DNA from: an uncultured Dorea sp.
GTDB lineage: Bacteria; Bacillota; Clostridia; Lachnospirales; Lachnospiraceae
Assembly (NCBI GenBank): GCA_947652615.1
Contig: CANTDX010000011.1
Location: forward strand, 1 to 64,000
Length of the DNA stretch: 64,000 bases
Direction of reading: 5' to 3'
Shown here: positions 8,682-17,145 of the stretch, piece after piece
Layout of the letters: every line of letters starts with the position of its first letter
Position numbering within the stretch: the stretch's first letter is position 1
Made by a program: the position numbers and the translations under genes
The notes under the pieces: generated by a model
The model's input: the letters and a program-made list of their open reading frames with translations, nothing else
Databases searched by the model: none
What the model was told of the DNA's origin: nothing

Positions 8682-10424
8682 ATGAAGGAGATACAGGGGA
8701 GGCCCTTACCATTAGGAACTACAATGATAGGCAATGCAGTCAATTTCTCTGTGGCGGTGCCGCAGGAGAAGGAATGTCAATTATTATTATATCGGGCCAG
8801 GGCGAAGAAACCATCTGCTATATATGAGATGAACAGGGAGATCGGAGAAGTTCGTTATCTTGCCCTGGAGGGTATGGAACCATCGAAGTATGAATACAAT
8901 TACCGGATCGACGGGAAGATCGTGATCGATCCGTATGCGAAAGCGATAGCCGGGAGAAAGACCTGGGGGCGGGTATGCGACGTCCAGAAGCATGAAGTGA
9001 GAGGGATCCTGTATGATGAAGATTATGACTGGGAGGGGGATGAACCCTTACGCCTTCCGTATCACAGTATTATCGCATACAGTCTGCATGTACGGGGGTT
9101 TACCAGGCATACTTCTTCCAGAGTCCAGAATAAGGGGACATTTTCAGGGGTGATCGAGAAGCTGCCGTATCTTAAGGATCTGGGGATCAATCAGATACAG
9201 TGTATGCCGGTCTATGATTTTGAGGAGTGTCTGCAGTATCGGAATTACTGGGGGTACGGTCCTGCTTACTGGTTCGCGCCCAAGAGTTCCTATGCGGCTT
9301 CTGCGGATGCGGTGCGGGAGCTTAAGGATATGGTGAAGGCATGCCATCAGGCAGGGATCGAAGTGGTGCTTGAGATGCCGTTCACGGAAGAAGTCTCGAA
9401 GCAGATGATGGAGGAGTGTCTGCGTTATTACATGATCGAGTACCATATAGACGGGTTCATCCTGAACCCTCAGATCGCGCCGATGGCAGCGATCTATGCA
9501 GATCCGATCCTCAAGAAGACGAAGATCATGGTCCATCAGATTGATTTTCAGACGGTTATGCGCCGTTTCCTTAAGGGAGACGAGGGGATGGTAGAAGGCG
9601 TCATGTATTGGCTTAAGCATATTTCCGGGAAGGACGGTATCTTCAACTGTATTGCCAACCAGAACGGATTCACCCTGCAGGACTTGGTGTCCTATGACAG
9701 GAAGCATAATGAGATGAACGGAGAGCACAACCAGGACGGCCCGGAATATAATTACAGTTGGAATTGCGGGGCAGAGGGGCCGACCAGGAAGAAAGCGATC
9801 ACAGGCCTCAGGAACCGGCAGATGCGGAATGCATTTTTCCTGCTTCTGCTGGCACAGGGAACGCCGTGCATCCTTGCGGGAGACGAGTTTGGCAATTCCC
9901 AGAAGGGGAATAACAATGTCTACTGTCAGGATAACCCGGTGGGATGGACGGACTGGAGCAGGCTTGAGAAGAACCAGGCGCTGCATGATTTTGTGAAGAA
10001 GCTGATAGGGATCAGAAAAGCGCACCCGGTATTCTGGCCCAGAGAAGAGATGTGCGGGATCGACCAGATGAGCTGCGGGATTCCGGATGTATCTTATCAT
10101 GGGGAGAATGCGTGGAGGGCGCCGTCGGAGGTGTTCAGCAGGCAGCTTGGCGTCTATTACAGCGGAGCGGTTGTCGGCGGGGAGGATTGTTTTGTCGCTT
10201 ATAATATGCATTGGATCGAGCATTCCTTTGCTTTGCCGGCATTATCCAGGAAGAAAAAGTGGTACAAGATCGCTTCCACAGAAGAAGGGATCTTAGAGTC
10301 GGCAGAGCTTCTTGAGAATCAGCGTATGGTGGTCCTTAAGGAGCGGACGGTTATGATCATCGTAGGCAGGGAGGAACATGGAGAGAAGAAAGGCAAGGCC
10401 AGGGCTGACATCGTATCAGCTTAA
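8682..10424 (+). CDS. GH13 isoamylase/GlgX-like protein lacking catalytic residues
   Basis: The 580-residue protein has the GlgX/isoamylase layout: an N-terminal early-set domain (residues 1 to about 110), then a TIM-barrel domain with family marks LKDLGINQIQCMPVYDF, YWGYGP, GFTLQDLVSYDRKHNE and ILAGDEFGNSQ. The catalytic triad is gone. The nucleophile motif GFRFD reads GFILN, the acid/base motif (A-E-P) reads V-H-Q, and the H-D of the last motif reads Q-N. The first-strand N-H motif is also lost (EVVLEMPF). The frame is intact, so this is a pseudoenzyme rather than a decayed gene. It may bind glucan or regulate a partner. It follows the binding lipoprotein closely and overlaps traX by 47 bases. 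Confidence 0.85.
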   Translation: MKEIQGRPLPLGTTMIGNAVNFSVAVPQEKECQLLLYRARAKKPSAIYEMNREIGEVRYLALEGMEPSKYEYNYRIDGKIVIDPYAKAIAGRKTWGRVCDVQKHEVRGILYDEDYDWEGDEPLRLPYHSIIAYSLHVRGFTRHTSSRVQNKGTFSGVIEKLPYLKDLGINQIQCMPVYDFEECLQYRNYWGYGPAYWFAPKSSYAASADAVRELKDMVKACHQAGIEVVLEMPFTEEVSKQMMEECLRYYMIEYHIDGFILNPQIAPMAAIYADPILKKTKIMVHQIDFQTVMRRFLKGDEGMVEGVMYWLKHISGKDGIFNCIANQNGFTLQDLVSYDRKHNEMNGEHNQDGPEYNYSWNCGAEGPTRKKAITGLRNRQMRNAFFLLLLAQGTPCILAGDEFGNSQKGNNNVYCQDNPVGWTDWSRLEKNQALHDFVKKLIGIRKAHPVFWPREEMCGIDQMSCGIPDVSYHGENAWRAPSEVFSRQLGVYYSGAVVGGEDCFVAYNMHWIEHSFALPALSRKKKWYKIASTEEGILESAELLENQRMVVLKERTVMIIVGREEHGEKKGKARADIVSA

Positions 10425-11046
10425 ATGGATCGCGGTCATAACAATGGTGATCGACCATATCGGGGCGGTGTTATTCCCGGGGGAATTGATATGGCGCATA
10501 ATCGGGCGGCTGTCGTTCCCGATCTTCTGTTTTCTGCTGACAGAAGGATTCTGCCATACCCATAACAGGAAGGCTTATATGCAGAGGCTAGGCGTGTTTG
10601 CCCTGGTCTCCGAGATTCCCTATGATCTTACCTTCCATGGGAGGCTGTTGGAGCTTGAACGGCAGAATATATTTTTCACATTGCTTTTGGGTGTGATTCT
10701 GCTGCATCTGCTTGAGAGCGGCGGACAATGGCTGCTGCAGGCGGCAAAGGTCCTGTTCATGATGTGGATCGCGGAGGTTTTTAAGGTGGATTATGGATAT
10801 GAAGGGATGCTTCTGGTCTGTATCTTCTATCTGTTAAGGGAACATCTGTGGCTTAAGGCAGCAGGAGGCGTATTGTGGAATTTCCTCTGGGAGAACCGCC
10901 TCCAGGCCTTCGGCGGGTTTGCCGTGCTGCCGATTCTGCTGTATAACGGGGAGCGCGGAAGGAAGATGAAATACTTCTTCTATGTCTTCTATCCGGCGCA
11001 TCTTCTGGCGCTGCATGTGATCGACATCTATGTGATGCGTGCCTGA
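10378..11046 (+). CDS. TraX family membrane protein
   Basis: A 222-residue membrane protein with about six to seven hydrophobic segments and the TraX signature near the start: LKWIAVITMVIDHIGAVLF, GRLSFPIFCFLLTEGF and SEIPYDLTFHG. TraX of the F plasmid acetylates pilin; chromosomal Firmicute homologues are of unknown role but resemble acyltransferases. The ATG is preceded by GGGAGG and lies 47 bases inside the GH13 gene, so the two are probably co-expressed. No conjugation genes are near. Confidence 0.85.
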   Translation: MERRKARPGLTSYQLKWIAVITMVIDHIGAVLFPGELIWRIIGRLSFPIFCFLLTEGFCHTHNRKAYMQRLGVFALVSEIPYDLTFHGRLLELERQNIFFTLLLGVILLHLLESGGQWLLQAAKVLFMMWIAEVFKVDYGYEGMLLVCIFYLLREHLWLKAAGGVLWNFLWENRLQAFGGFAVLPILLYNGERGRKMKYFFYVFYPAHLLALHVIDIYVMRA

Positions 11047-11052
11047 TATCCG

Positions 11053-11820
11053 TTACAGTGCATGATGTATACTTGCAAGGACACCGTATAATTCTTCGGC
11101 TTCGATCTGTCCCGGGGCGGAGGCCATGGAGCCGGACCCAAAGGTCATGCAGGAGCCGAATACTTCGCAGGAGAATCGGCTGATACTGCCAAGGCCGGAC
11201 ATGGACATGGTGATGATCGGACGGTCGGCGTAATCAGAAGCCATCTCTTCCGTTGCGGCAAGGAGGGTGATCACATCTCTTGGGCTCTGCGGCATCACGG
11301 CGATCTTGGGGATATCCGCACCCATATCCTGCATTCTGCGCAGCCGGTATACGATATCGCTCTGAGACGGGGTCTTGCCGAAATCATGATTCGATACCAC
11401 GGCCTTTGCGTGGTTGGCATGGATGAAGGAGATCAGATCATGGACGACTGCATCTCCGGTGAAGAGTTCCACATCGATCAAGTCCGCCATGCCGGTTGCT
11501 GCCGCGGCTTTATTCAGTTCTGTATAAGTGCGGGTGTCCATCTTGCGGACACCGCCTTCTTCTGCTGTGCGGAAGGTGAACAGAAGAGGGGTATCGCCAA
11601 GGATACCGCGTATACCGGTCAATACTTCTGTCACCCGGTCAATCTCTTCTACGCCTTCGAACCAGTCTGCACGCCATTCCATTAAGTCCATATGCATATG
11701 CATATTCTGATACTGCCTGGTCAGGGAGAGGATCTCGTCTCTTGTCCTGCCGATATTCGGGATGCAGATTGCGGGTATGCCTGTTCCAAGGGTCAGATTC
11801 CTTATCTTAACTGTATTCAT
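11053..11820 (-). CDS. aroD: Type I 3-dehydroquinate dehydratase
   Basis: A 255-residue class I dehydroquinase that dehydrates 3-dehydroquinate to 3-dehydroshikimate in the shikimate pathway. The EWRAD substrate-binding motif, the catalytic His in VSNHDF (residue 145) and the Schiff-base Lys in PKIAVMP (residue 172) are all present. I choose the ATG at 11820, 7 bases after GGAG; the one at 11826 is 1 base from it. It stands alone on the minus strand, converges with traX and diverges from spoIVA. Other shikimate genes are not in the window. Confidence 0.93.
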   Translation of the reverse strand: MNTVKIRNLTLGTGIPAICIPNIGRTRDEILSLTRQYQNMHMHMDLMEWRADWFEGVEEIDRVTEVLTGIRGILGDTPLLFTFRTAEEGGVRKMDTRTYTELNKAAAATGMADLIDVELFTGDAVVHDLISFIHANHAKAVVSNHDFGKTPSQSDIVYRLRRMQDMGADIPKIAVMPQSPRDVITLLAATEEMASDYADRPIITMSMSGLGSISRFSCEVFGSCMTFGSGSMASAPGQIEAEELYGVLASIHHAL

Positions 11821-11914
11821 AAGCATTCTCCAATTCTATGTTCGTTACTGTTGTGTAAATCATATCAGATTCTATATTAACAGATATTTTGCGCGGATTC
11901 AAATGCAAAAAACA

Positions 11915-11943
11915 GTATATTTCACAGAACAGGAGCATATAGT
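11915..11943 (+). promoter_or_regulatory. Candidate sigma-E promoter of spoIVA
   Basis: GTATATT at 11915-11921 and CATATAGT at 11936-11943, 14 bases apart, fit the sporulation sigma-E consensus (K-M-ATATT, N14, CATA-C-A-N-T) with one mismatch in each box. SpoIVA is a known sigma-E target. Confidence 0.6.
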
Positions 11944-11999
11944 GTTAACAGTTCAGACCGAGGGAACATGTAACAGCATGAATGGAAGGGGCTTAGAGC

Positions 12000-13472
12000 A
12001 TGGAGCAATATCATTTGTACAGGGACATACAGGCAAGGACAAACGGTGAGATATACATAGGAGTCGTAGGCCCGGTCAGGACGGGGAAATCTACATTTAT
12101 CAAACGGTTCATGGATGTGCTGGTGCTGCCGCATATGGAGGATGAGCATGGAAAGACGAGAACAAAAGATGAGCTTCCCCAGTCCGCGTCTGGGCGGACG
12201 ATCATGACGACGGAGCCCAAATTCGTACCCAAGGAGGCTGCGGAGATCAGGCTGTCCGAGGATGTGAAGGTGCGGGTAAGGCTGATTGACTGTGTCGGTT
12301 ATATGGTCGAGGGAGCGTCTGGCCATGCGGAGGGAGGAGAGGAGCGTCAGGTCAAGACGCCGTGGTTTGACCATGAGATTCCATTTACCAAGGCGGCGGG
12401 CATCGGAACCAGGAAGGTGATCCATGACCATGCCACCATCGGGATCGTGATTACGACAGACGGAAGTATCACGGATATTCCGCAGGAGAATTACCGGGAT
12501 GCGACAGAGAAGACGATCCGGGAACTGCAGAGCATAGGGAAGCCGTTCGTGGTGCTGGTCAATTCGAAGAAGCCCTTTGGGGATGAGGCGAAGCAGGCGG
12601 CGCTAGAATGTGAACAGCAGTATGGCGTGTGCGCGATACCGGTAAACTGCGAACAGTTGAAGGAGGAGGATATCACCCGGATCATGGAAGCGGTATTATA
12701 TGAATTCCCTGTATCAGAGGTGCAGTTCTTCATTCCCAAATGGGTGGAGATGCTGCCCAGGGACCATAAGATCAAGCAGGAGCTGTTGGTACATATCAAG
12801 GATATTTTAAACCGTTTCGGAGAGATCAAGGACGCGGTGGCCGGAATAGAGATGCCGGAGTGCAGCTATATCGAAGAGATGAAGGTAGACCATATTGAGA
12901 TGGATACCGGATGTGTGAAGGTGAGGATCGGCGTTGCGGAACGGTTCTATTATGAGATGTTAAGCGAATTGACCGGAACCCACATTGCAGGACAGTATGA
13001 GTTGGTGGCTGCCATGAAGAACTTATCAGAATTGAAGGCAGAGTACGAAGGCGTGCGGGATGCATTTGCGTCGGTACGGGTGAGGGGGTATGGAGTGGTC
13101 AGTCCCAAAAAAGACGAGATCACCCTGGAAGAGCCCACCATCATCAAGCAGGGGAACAAGTACGGGGTCAAGATTCATTCGGAAGCACCTTCCATTCATC
13201 TTATCCGTGCAAATATTGAGACAGAGATTGCGCCGATCGTGGGAAATGAGCAGCAGGCCCAAGACCTGATCCGCTATATCAAGGACGCGAAGGAGAGTGA
13301 GGAGGGTATCTGGGGTACGAACATCTTCGGCAAATCCATCGAGGAGCTGGTGATGGACGGGATGCAGAATAAGATGGCGATGATCAATGATGAGAGCCAG
13401 GAGAAGCTTCAGAATACCATGCAGAAGATCGTAAACGACAGCAACGGCGGTCTGGTATGTATTATTATTTAA
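12000..13472 (+). CDS. spoIVA: Stage IV sporulation protein A
   Basis: The 490-residue spore-coat morphogenetic ATPase. It polymerises on the outer forespore membrane and is the base on which the coat is built. The Walker A motif GPVRTGKS is at residues 24-31; the Walker B-like RLIDCVGY and the VNSKKPF segment follow. The C-terminus, needed for membrane anchoring by SpoVM, ends in a hydrophobic GGLVCIII. The length matches the family (about 490). The start follows GGAAGGGG. Presence of this gene says the organism forms or descends from spore formers. Confidence 0.97.
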   Translation: MEQYHLYRDIQARTNGEIYIGVVGPVRTGKSTFIKRFMDVLVLPHMEDEHGKTRTKDELPQSASGRTIMTTEPKFVPKEAAEIRLSEDVKVRVRLIDCVGYMVEGASGHAEGGEERQVKTPWFDHEIPFTKAAGIGTRKVIHDHATIGIVITTDGSITDIPQENYRDATEKTIRELQSIGKPFVVLVNSKKPFGDEAKQAALECEQQYGVCAIPVNCEQLKEEDITRIMEAVLYEFPVSEVQFFIPKWVEMLPRDHKIKQELLVHIKDILNRFGEIKDAVAGIEMPECSYIEEMKVDHIEMDTGCVKVRIGVAERFYYEMLSELTGTHIAGQYELVAAMKNLSELKAEYEGVRDAFASVRVRGYGVVSPKKDEITLEEPTIIKQGNKYGVKIHSEAPSIHLIRANIETEIAPIVGNEQQAQDLIRYIKDAKESEEGIWGTNIFGKSIEELVMDGMQNKMAMINDESQEKLQNTMQKIVNDSNGGLVCIII

Positions 13473-13481
13473 AAAAATGTC

Positions 13482-13510
13482 TTGACATCGGCGTGATGCT
13501 GTGGTAAAGT
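13482..13510 (+). promoter_or_regulatory. Sigma-A promoter of the T-box leader
   Basis: TTGACA at 13482-13487 and TAAAGT at 13505-13510 with a 17-base spacer lie just ahead of the T-box leader. Confidence 0.8.
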
Positions 13511-13522
13511 TCTTTTAAACCG

Positions 13523-13816
13523 ATGAGGAAGAGTGAGTACCGTTGGATATTTGTCTCACAGAGAGCTGCAGACGGTGGGATTGCAGCAGATCAAAGCTGA
13601 TGGGAATGGGCTTCTGAGGGCGAACTGAATTGTTATGTTATACAGAGTGAGCAGAACAGGTAAGCAAGCCGGAGAGGATACTCCGTTAACAAATTACGCG
13701 TATGATGGTACGCATGAGTGGGTAGATAAGATACCAAGCCGGGTGGCACCGCAGGAGTTGATGATAATTACTCTTGTCCCAGCAATGTTTATTGTATGGG
13801 ATGAGGGTATTTTTTT
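13523..13816 (+). promoter_or_regulatory. Tryptophan T-box leader
   Basis: A T-box riboregulator that senses uncharged tRNA and controls the TrpB-like gene. Visible parts are the AGTGAGTA bulge region of stem I, the distal AGAGAGCTGCAG loop, a specifier loop GAATGGGC with codon TGG (Trp) at 13607-13609, and the T-box GGGTGGCACCGC at 13741-13752 that pairs with the tRNA acceptor end. It ends in a terminator (13770-13816): a 12-bp stem around GCAATGTTTATTG followed by seven T. It accounts for the whole 414-base gap between spoIVA and trpB. Confidence 0.93.
13770..13816 (+). terminator. Intrinsic terminator of the T-box leader
   Basis: ACTCTTGTCCCA pairs with TGGGATGAGGGT over 12 positions including G-U pairs, followed by a run of T. 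Binding of uncharged tRNA-Trp should favour the alternative antiterminator. Confidence 0.85.
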
Positions 13817-13886
13817 GCTTTCATTCAGGATACCCCGTCCCACTTGTATACTGGGCGTCAGACGCCAATGAAAGGAGAACGAGAAA

Positions 13887-15278
13887 ATGAATGAACAGAA
13901 AATCCCTTACAAAATCTATCTGGAAGAGAGTGAGATGCCAAAGCAGTGGTATAATGTCCGCGCAGATATGAAGAATAAGCCGGCGCCGCTTCTGAATCCG
14001 GGAACCTTAGAGCCTATGACGGCAGAAGAACTGTCCGGTGTGTTCTGCGAGGAGCTGGTACAGCAGGAATTGGATAATGACAACCGATATATCGATATCC
14101 CGCAGGAGATCGTGGATTTCTACAAGATGTACCGTCCGGCGCCGCTGGTGCGTGCATACTGCCTGGAGGAGAAGCTTCAGACACCGGCGAAGATCTATTA
14201 TAAGTTCGAAGGAAATAATACCAGCGGAAGCCATAAGCTGAATTCCGCCATCGCACAGGCCTATTATGCGAAGAAGCAGGGATTGAAGGGCGTGACCACC
14301 GAGACGGGGGCCGGACAGTGGGGAACGGCGCTTTCCATGGCGTGTTCGTATCTGGATCTGGACTGTAAAGTATTCATGGTGAAATGCTCTTATGAGCAGA
14401 AGCCGTTCCGCCGTGAGGTGATGCGGACCTACGGGGCGAGCGTGACACCGTCTCCGTCCACGGAGACTGAGGTGGGAAGGAAGATCCTTGAGAAACATCC
14501 GGGAACGACAGGAAGCCTTGGATGTGCAATCTCAGAGGCGGTAGAGGTTGCGGTAGGAAGCGAGGGGTATAGATATGTGCTTGGAAGCGTGCTGAACCAA
14601 GTGCTGCTCCATCAGTCCATCATTGGTATGGAGACGAAGAGCGCCCTGGATAAATATGGAATCACACCGGATATTATCATAGGATGCGCGGGAGGCGGTT
14701 CCAATCTGGGCGGGCTGATCTCTCCGTTTATGGGAGAGAAATTAAGAGGCGAGAAGGACTATCATTTTATCGCGGTAGAGCCGGCATCCTGCCCTAGCCT
14801 GACCAGAGGCGTCTATGCATATGATTTCTGCGATACGGGTATGGTGTGTCCGCTGGCGAAGATGTATACCCTTGGAAGCGGATTCATCCCGTCGGCAAAT
14901 CATGCAGGTGGCTTAAGATATCATGGTATGAGTTCGATCTTGTCACGGCTCTACGCGGACGGCTATATGGAGGCAAGGGCCGTAGAGCAGACGGCGGTAT
15001 TCGAGGCGGCCGAGAAGTTCGCGAGAGTAGAAGGAATCTTACCGGCGCCGGAGAGCAGCCATGCCATCAAGGTAGCCATTGACGAGGCGATGAAGTGCAA
15101 GGAGACCGGCGAGGAGAAGACGATCGTCTTTGGGTTGACCGGCACGGGATATTTTGATATGGTGGCTTATGAGAAGTTCCATAACGGGGAGATGGCGGAC
15201 TACATTCCGACAGACGAAGATCTGAAGACCGGATTCGACGGAATTCCCAGATTTCCGGGAAATATGGAGCAGAGATAG
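13887..15278 (+). CDS. trpB: TrpB2-type tryptophan synthase beta-like protein
   Basis: A 463-residue PLP enzyme of the TrpB2 class, longer than TrpB1 (about 400). The PLP lysine is in SGSHKLNSA (residue 117), the phosphate-binding loop is CAGGGSNLGG, and the family-typical GLRYHGMSS is present. TrpB2 can join indole and serine to give tryptophan without a tight alpha partner. No other trp gene is adjacent, so it may salvage indole. Control by a Trp-specific T-box in its leader supports a role in tryptophan supply. The ATG follows AAAGGAGAAC. Confidence 0.92.
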   Translation: MNEQKIPYKIYLEESEMPKQWYNVRADMKNKPAPLLNPGTLEPMTAEELSGVFCEELVQQELDNDNRYIDIPQEIVDFYKMYRPAPLVRAYCLEEKLQTPAKIYYKFEGNNTSGSHKLNSAIAQAYYAKKQGLKGVTTETGAGQWGTALSMACSYLDLDCKVFMVKCSYEQKPFRREVMRTYGASVTPSPSTETEVGRKILEKHPGTTGSLGCAISEAVEVAVGSEGYRYVLGSVLNQVLLHQSIIGMETKSALDKYGITPDIIIGCAGGGSNLGGLISPFMGEKLRGEKDYHFIAVEPASCPSLTRGVYAYDFCDTGMVCPLAKMYTLGSGFIPSANHAGGLRYHGMSSILSRLYADGYMEARAVEQTAVFEAAEKFARVEGILPAPESSHAIKVAIDEAMKCKETGEEKTIVFGLTGTGYFDMVAYEKFHNGEMADYIPTDEDLKTGFDGIPRFPGNMEQR

Positions 15279-15331
15279 AATCTGACGGCGATCCGGCGGA
15301 TTTGAAGAATGTATTACGAGGAGGTGCGGGT

Positions 15332-15868
15332 ATGCATGTGTTGGTAGTGGTCGATATGCAGAATGATTTTATCGACGGGGCGCTGGGGACGAAGGAGGCA
15401 GTGGAGATTGTTCCAAGAGTAGCAGAAAAAATCCGGAATTTTGAAGGAGAGGTATTGTATACCAGAGATACCCATGGAGAAGATTATCTTGAGACGCAGG
15501 AAGGCAAGAAGCTTCCGATCGTCCACTGTGTCAAAGGAACGAAGGGGTGGGAGCTGCATCCTGAGATCGGGGCGCTGTGCAAAGAAGAGCCGATCGACAA
15601 GCCCACGTTTGGGAGTATCCATCTGGGAAGGATGCTCCGGAACATGAATGAGGAGTATAAGCTGCGTGCCATGGGCGGGGTTGAGTCTGTTACTTTCGTG
15701 GGGCTCTGTACAGACATCTGCGTGATCTCCAATGCGATGATTGCAAAGGCATTCATACCGGAAGTACCGATCATCGTGGATGGAAGCTGCTGCGCGGGAG
15801 TGACGCCGGACAGCCATAGGAATGCGTTGGAAGCGATGAAGATGTGCCATATCATCTGTCTGGATTAA
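15332..15868 (+). CDS. Isochorismatase-family cysteine hydrolase (nicotinamidase-like)
   Basis: A 178-residue hydrolase of the isochorismatase fold. Visible are the catalytic Asp in VVVDMQNDFIDG, the Lys of VKGTKGWELHP, and the catalytic Cys in FVGLCTDICVISN. The DTHGEDY stretch resembles the metal-binding DWH of nicotinamidases, so amide hydrolysis of nicotinamide in NAD salvage is plausible. I use ATG 15332, 6 bases after AGGAGGT, rather than the upstream TTG. It converges on luxS with a hairpin between them. Confidence 0.85.
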   Translation: MHVLVVVDMQNDFIDGALGTKEAVEIVPRVAEKIRNFEGEVLYTRDTHGEDYLETQEGKKLPIVHCVKGTKGWELHPEIGALCKEEPIDKPTFGSIHLGRMLRNMNEEYKLRAMGGVESVTFVGLCTDICVISNAMIAKAFIPEVPIIVDGSCCAGVTPDSHRNALEAMKMCHIICLD

Positions 15869-15873
15869 GGGCG

Positions 15874-15906
15874 ATACTCACGGCCGATGGAATCTGCCGT
15901 GAGTAT
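15874..15906. terminator. Hairpin between converging genes
   Basis: A perfect 11-bp stem, ATACTCACGGC and GCCGTGAGTAT, lies between the hydrolase and luxS stops. A T run is weak on both strands, so the terminator call is tentative. Confidence 0.5.
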
Positions 15907-15912
15907 ATCCTG

Positions 15913-16392
15913 TTATGCGGGATAGTGAAGCTGTTCATCTGAGATATCCGTAAGAACCTCCTTAAGGTACTTGCGTGCAAGATATCTCGCCATTGGAAGA
16001 TTCATATCCAGATAGTTGCCGCAGTCTTTCGCGCATGCACCCGGAACATCGCCGTCAAAATCAGCAATAAAGGTGAAGAGCTCCGTCATCAGGGGAACGA
16101 TATCCCTGGAGGTATATTCGCCGGAAAGCAGCAGATAGAAGCCTGTCCGGCATCCCATCGGGCCAAAGTAGATGGTCTTATCTGCGTAAGTCTTATGATT
16201 GCGCAGGAAGGTAGCTGCCAGATGCTCGATGGTATGTACTTCTGCCGTGTTCATGACAGGTTCCTCGTTGGGGTTCGTGATACGTATGTCAAAGGTGGTG
16301 ACAGGATGACCCTCTACCTGGTCGACGCGGGAAACATAGAGTCCCGGGATCAGGCGCAGATGGTCTATTGTAAAGCTTGTGATCTTTTCCAT
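15913..16392 (-). CDS. luxS: S-ribosylhomocysteine lyase
   Basis: A 159-residue LuxS, which splits S-ribosylhomocysteine into homocysteine and DPD, the precursor of autoinducer-2. The metal-binding HTIEH (His53, His57) and the third ligand in CAKDCGNY are present, as is the GPMGCRTGFYL segment. The minus-strand promoter has TATAAT near 16427 and the RBS is AAAGGAG. It is monocistronic here, with no pfs gene adjacent, and sits downstream of a decayed toxin-antitoxin pair on the same strand. Confidence 0.96.
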   Translation of the reverse strand: MEKITSFTIDHLRLIPGLYVSRVDQVEGHPVTTFDIRITNPNEEPVMNTAEVHTIEHLAATFLRNHKTYADKTIYFGPMGCRTGFYLLLSGEYTSRDIVPLMTELFTFIADFDGDVPGACAKDCGNYLDMNLPMARYLARKYLKEVLTDISDEQLHYPA

Positions 16393-16439
16393 GGTCTATT
16401 GCTCCTTTTCTAATAATATGGTTGTTATTATAGCACTTT

Positions 16440-16691
16440 TTAAAGGGATTTTCCAGATGATCGATCGGGATATGTGTAAAAATGATTGCTGCTCAATAGA
16501 CGTTTCCAGTTGCGTTCACTGCGTAAGATACGGAGTATATGGATTTCATTCTGAGAGAGTTCTTTCTTGAGGCGCTCCTGAAAGCGGTCCGCGCAGGCAG
16601 GGCCGAAATGGATCTCTATATATTCGGCAATATCCGCGATGTCGTGGATCGCTTCCTGAGTGAGAAGAATGTTATAGTTACGGTCTTGCAT
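16440..16691 (-). pseudogene. RelE/ParE-family toxin with internal deletion
   Basis: The start MQDRNYNILLTQEAIHDIADIAEYIE is typical of Lachnospiraceae ParE/RelE toxins, and the end NEIHILRILRSERNWKRLL matches their last strand. The protein is only 83 residues instead of about 100 or more: the middle strands that normally lie between KKELS and the last strand are missing, in frame. The core sheet should not fold normally, so I treat it as inactive. The ATG overlaps the antitoxin end by 14 bases, the usual arrangement for such pairs. Confidence 0.65.
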
Positions 16692-16851
16692 TCCTTTGGT
16701 GCTCCCGTAACTCGGCGATCTTCTGAAATGCGTCCGCCAAGGGCAGTTCTCTTCCCGCTTCCATATCACAAACCCCGCTGTCCAACATCTGGAAAAGGCA
16801 GGTATCTTCATATTGCATCTTATCTGGTGTATGAGGTGATGTTAACTTCAT
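16678..16851 (-). CDS. Antitoxin of a RelE/ParE-type pair
   Basis: A 57-residue protein from ATG 16851, which is 8 bases after GGAG. The GRELPLADAFQKIAELREHQR tail resembles the toxin-wrapping helix of antitoxins paired with ParE/RelE toxins. No DNA-binding fold is clear. It overlaps the toxin by 14 bases, which is the main support for the call. Since the toxin looks deleted, this is probably a relic. Confidence 0.55.
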   Translation of the reverse strand: MKLTSPHTPDKMQYEDTCLFQMLDSGVCDMEAGRELPLADAFQKIAELREHQRNARP

Positions 16852-17001
16852 AAATATCACTCCAATCTGTAATGATTCAATAATTCCAATTGTTCCGTTG
16901 CGGAAAGGTTATCATATATCGGGAAGATATGCAATGCATTTTATAGAAAATGTAAAAATTTGGTAGATTTGTACATTACAGTCTAAGCGTCATCCGGTAA
17001 T

Positions 17002-17145
17002 GTAACAGTTCAGCCTTGCGGCTTCACTGTTACGGAATCCACCTGTTTTAAAGTTTGCCTACGGCAAAGAGGCAGATTCCTGGCTACTCTAATTCATTGG
17101 CTGCTAACCGCGCAGCAAGTGCGCAGTTGCAGGCTGAACTGTTAC
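17002..17145 (-). mobile_element. 144-bp MITE-like structured element, copy 2, with exact 8-bp target duplication
   Basis: Terminal inverted repeats GTAACAGTTCAGCC (17002-17015) and GGCTGAACTGTTAC (17132-17145) bound exactly 144 bp. Perfect 8-bp direct repeats CCGGTAAT abut both ends (16994-17001 and 17146-17153). Read on the minus strand, the core matches copy 1: GGAATCTGCC, then TTTGCC-GTA-GGCAAA, then GGTGGATTCC, then a GTGAAGCCG stretch. A second hairpin is built on GCGCA/TGCGC. It carries no open frame. It lies in the 388-base gap between the divergent antitoxin and phosphatase genes; the rest of the gap shows only A+T-rich sequence. Confidence 0.85.
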
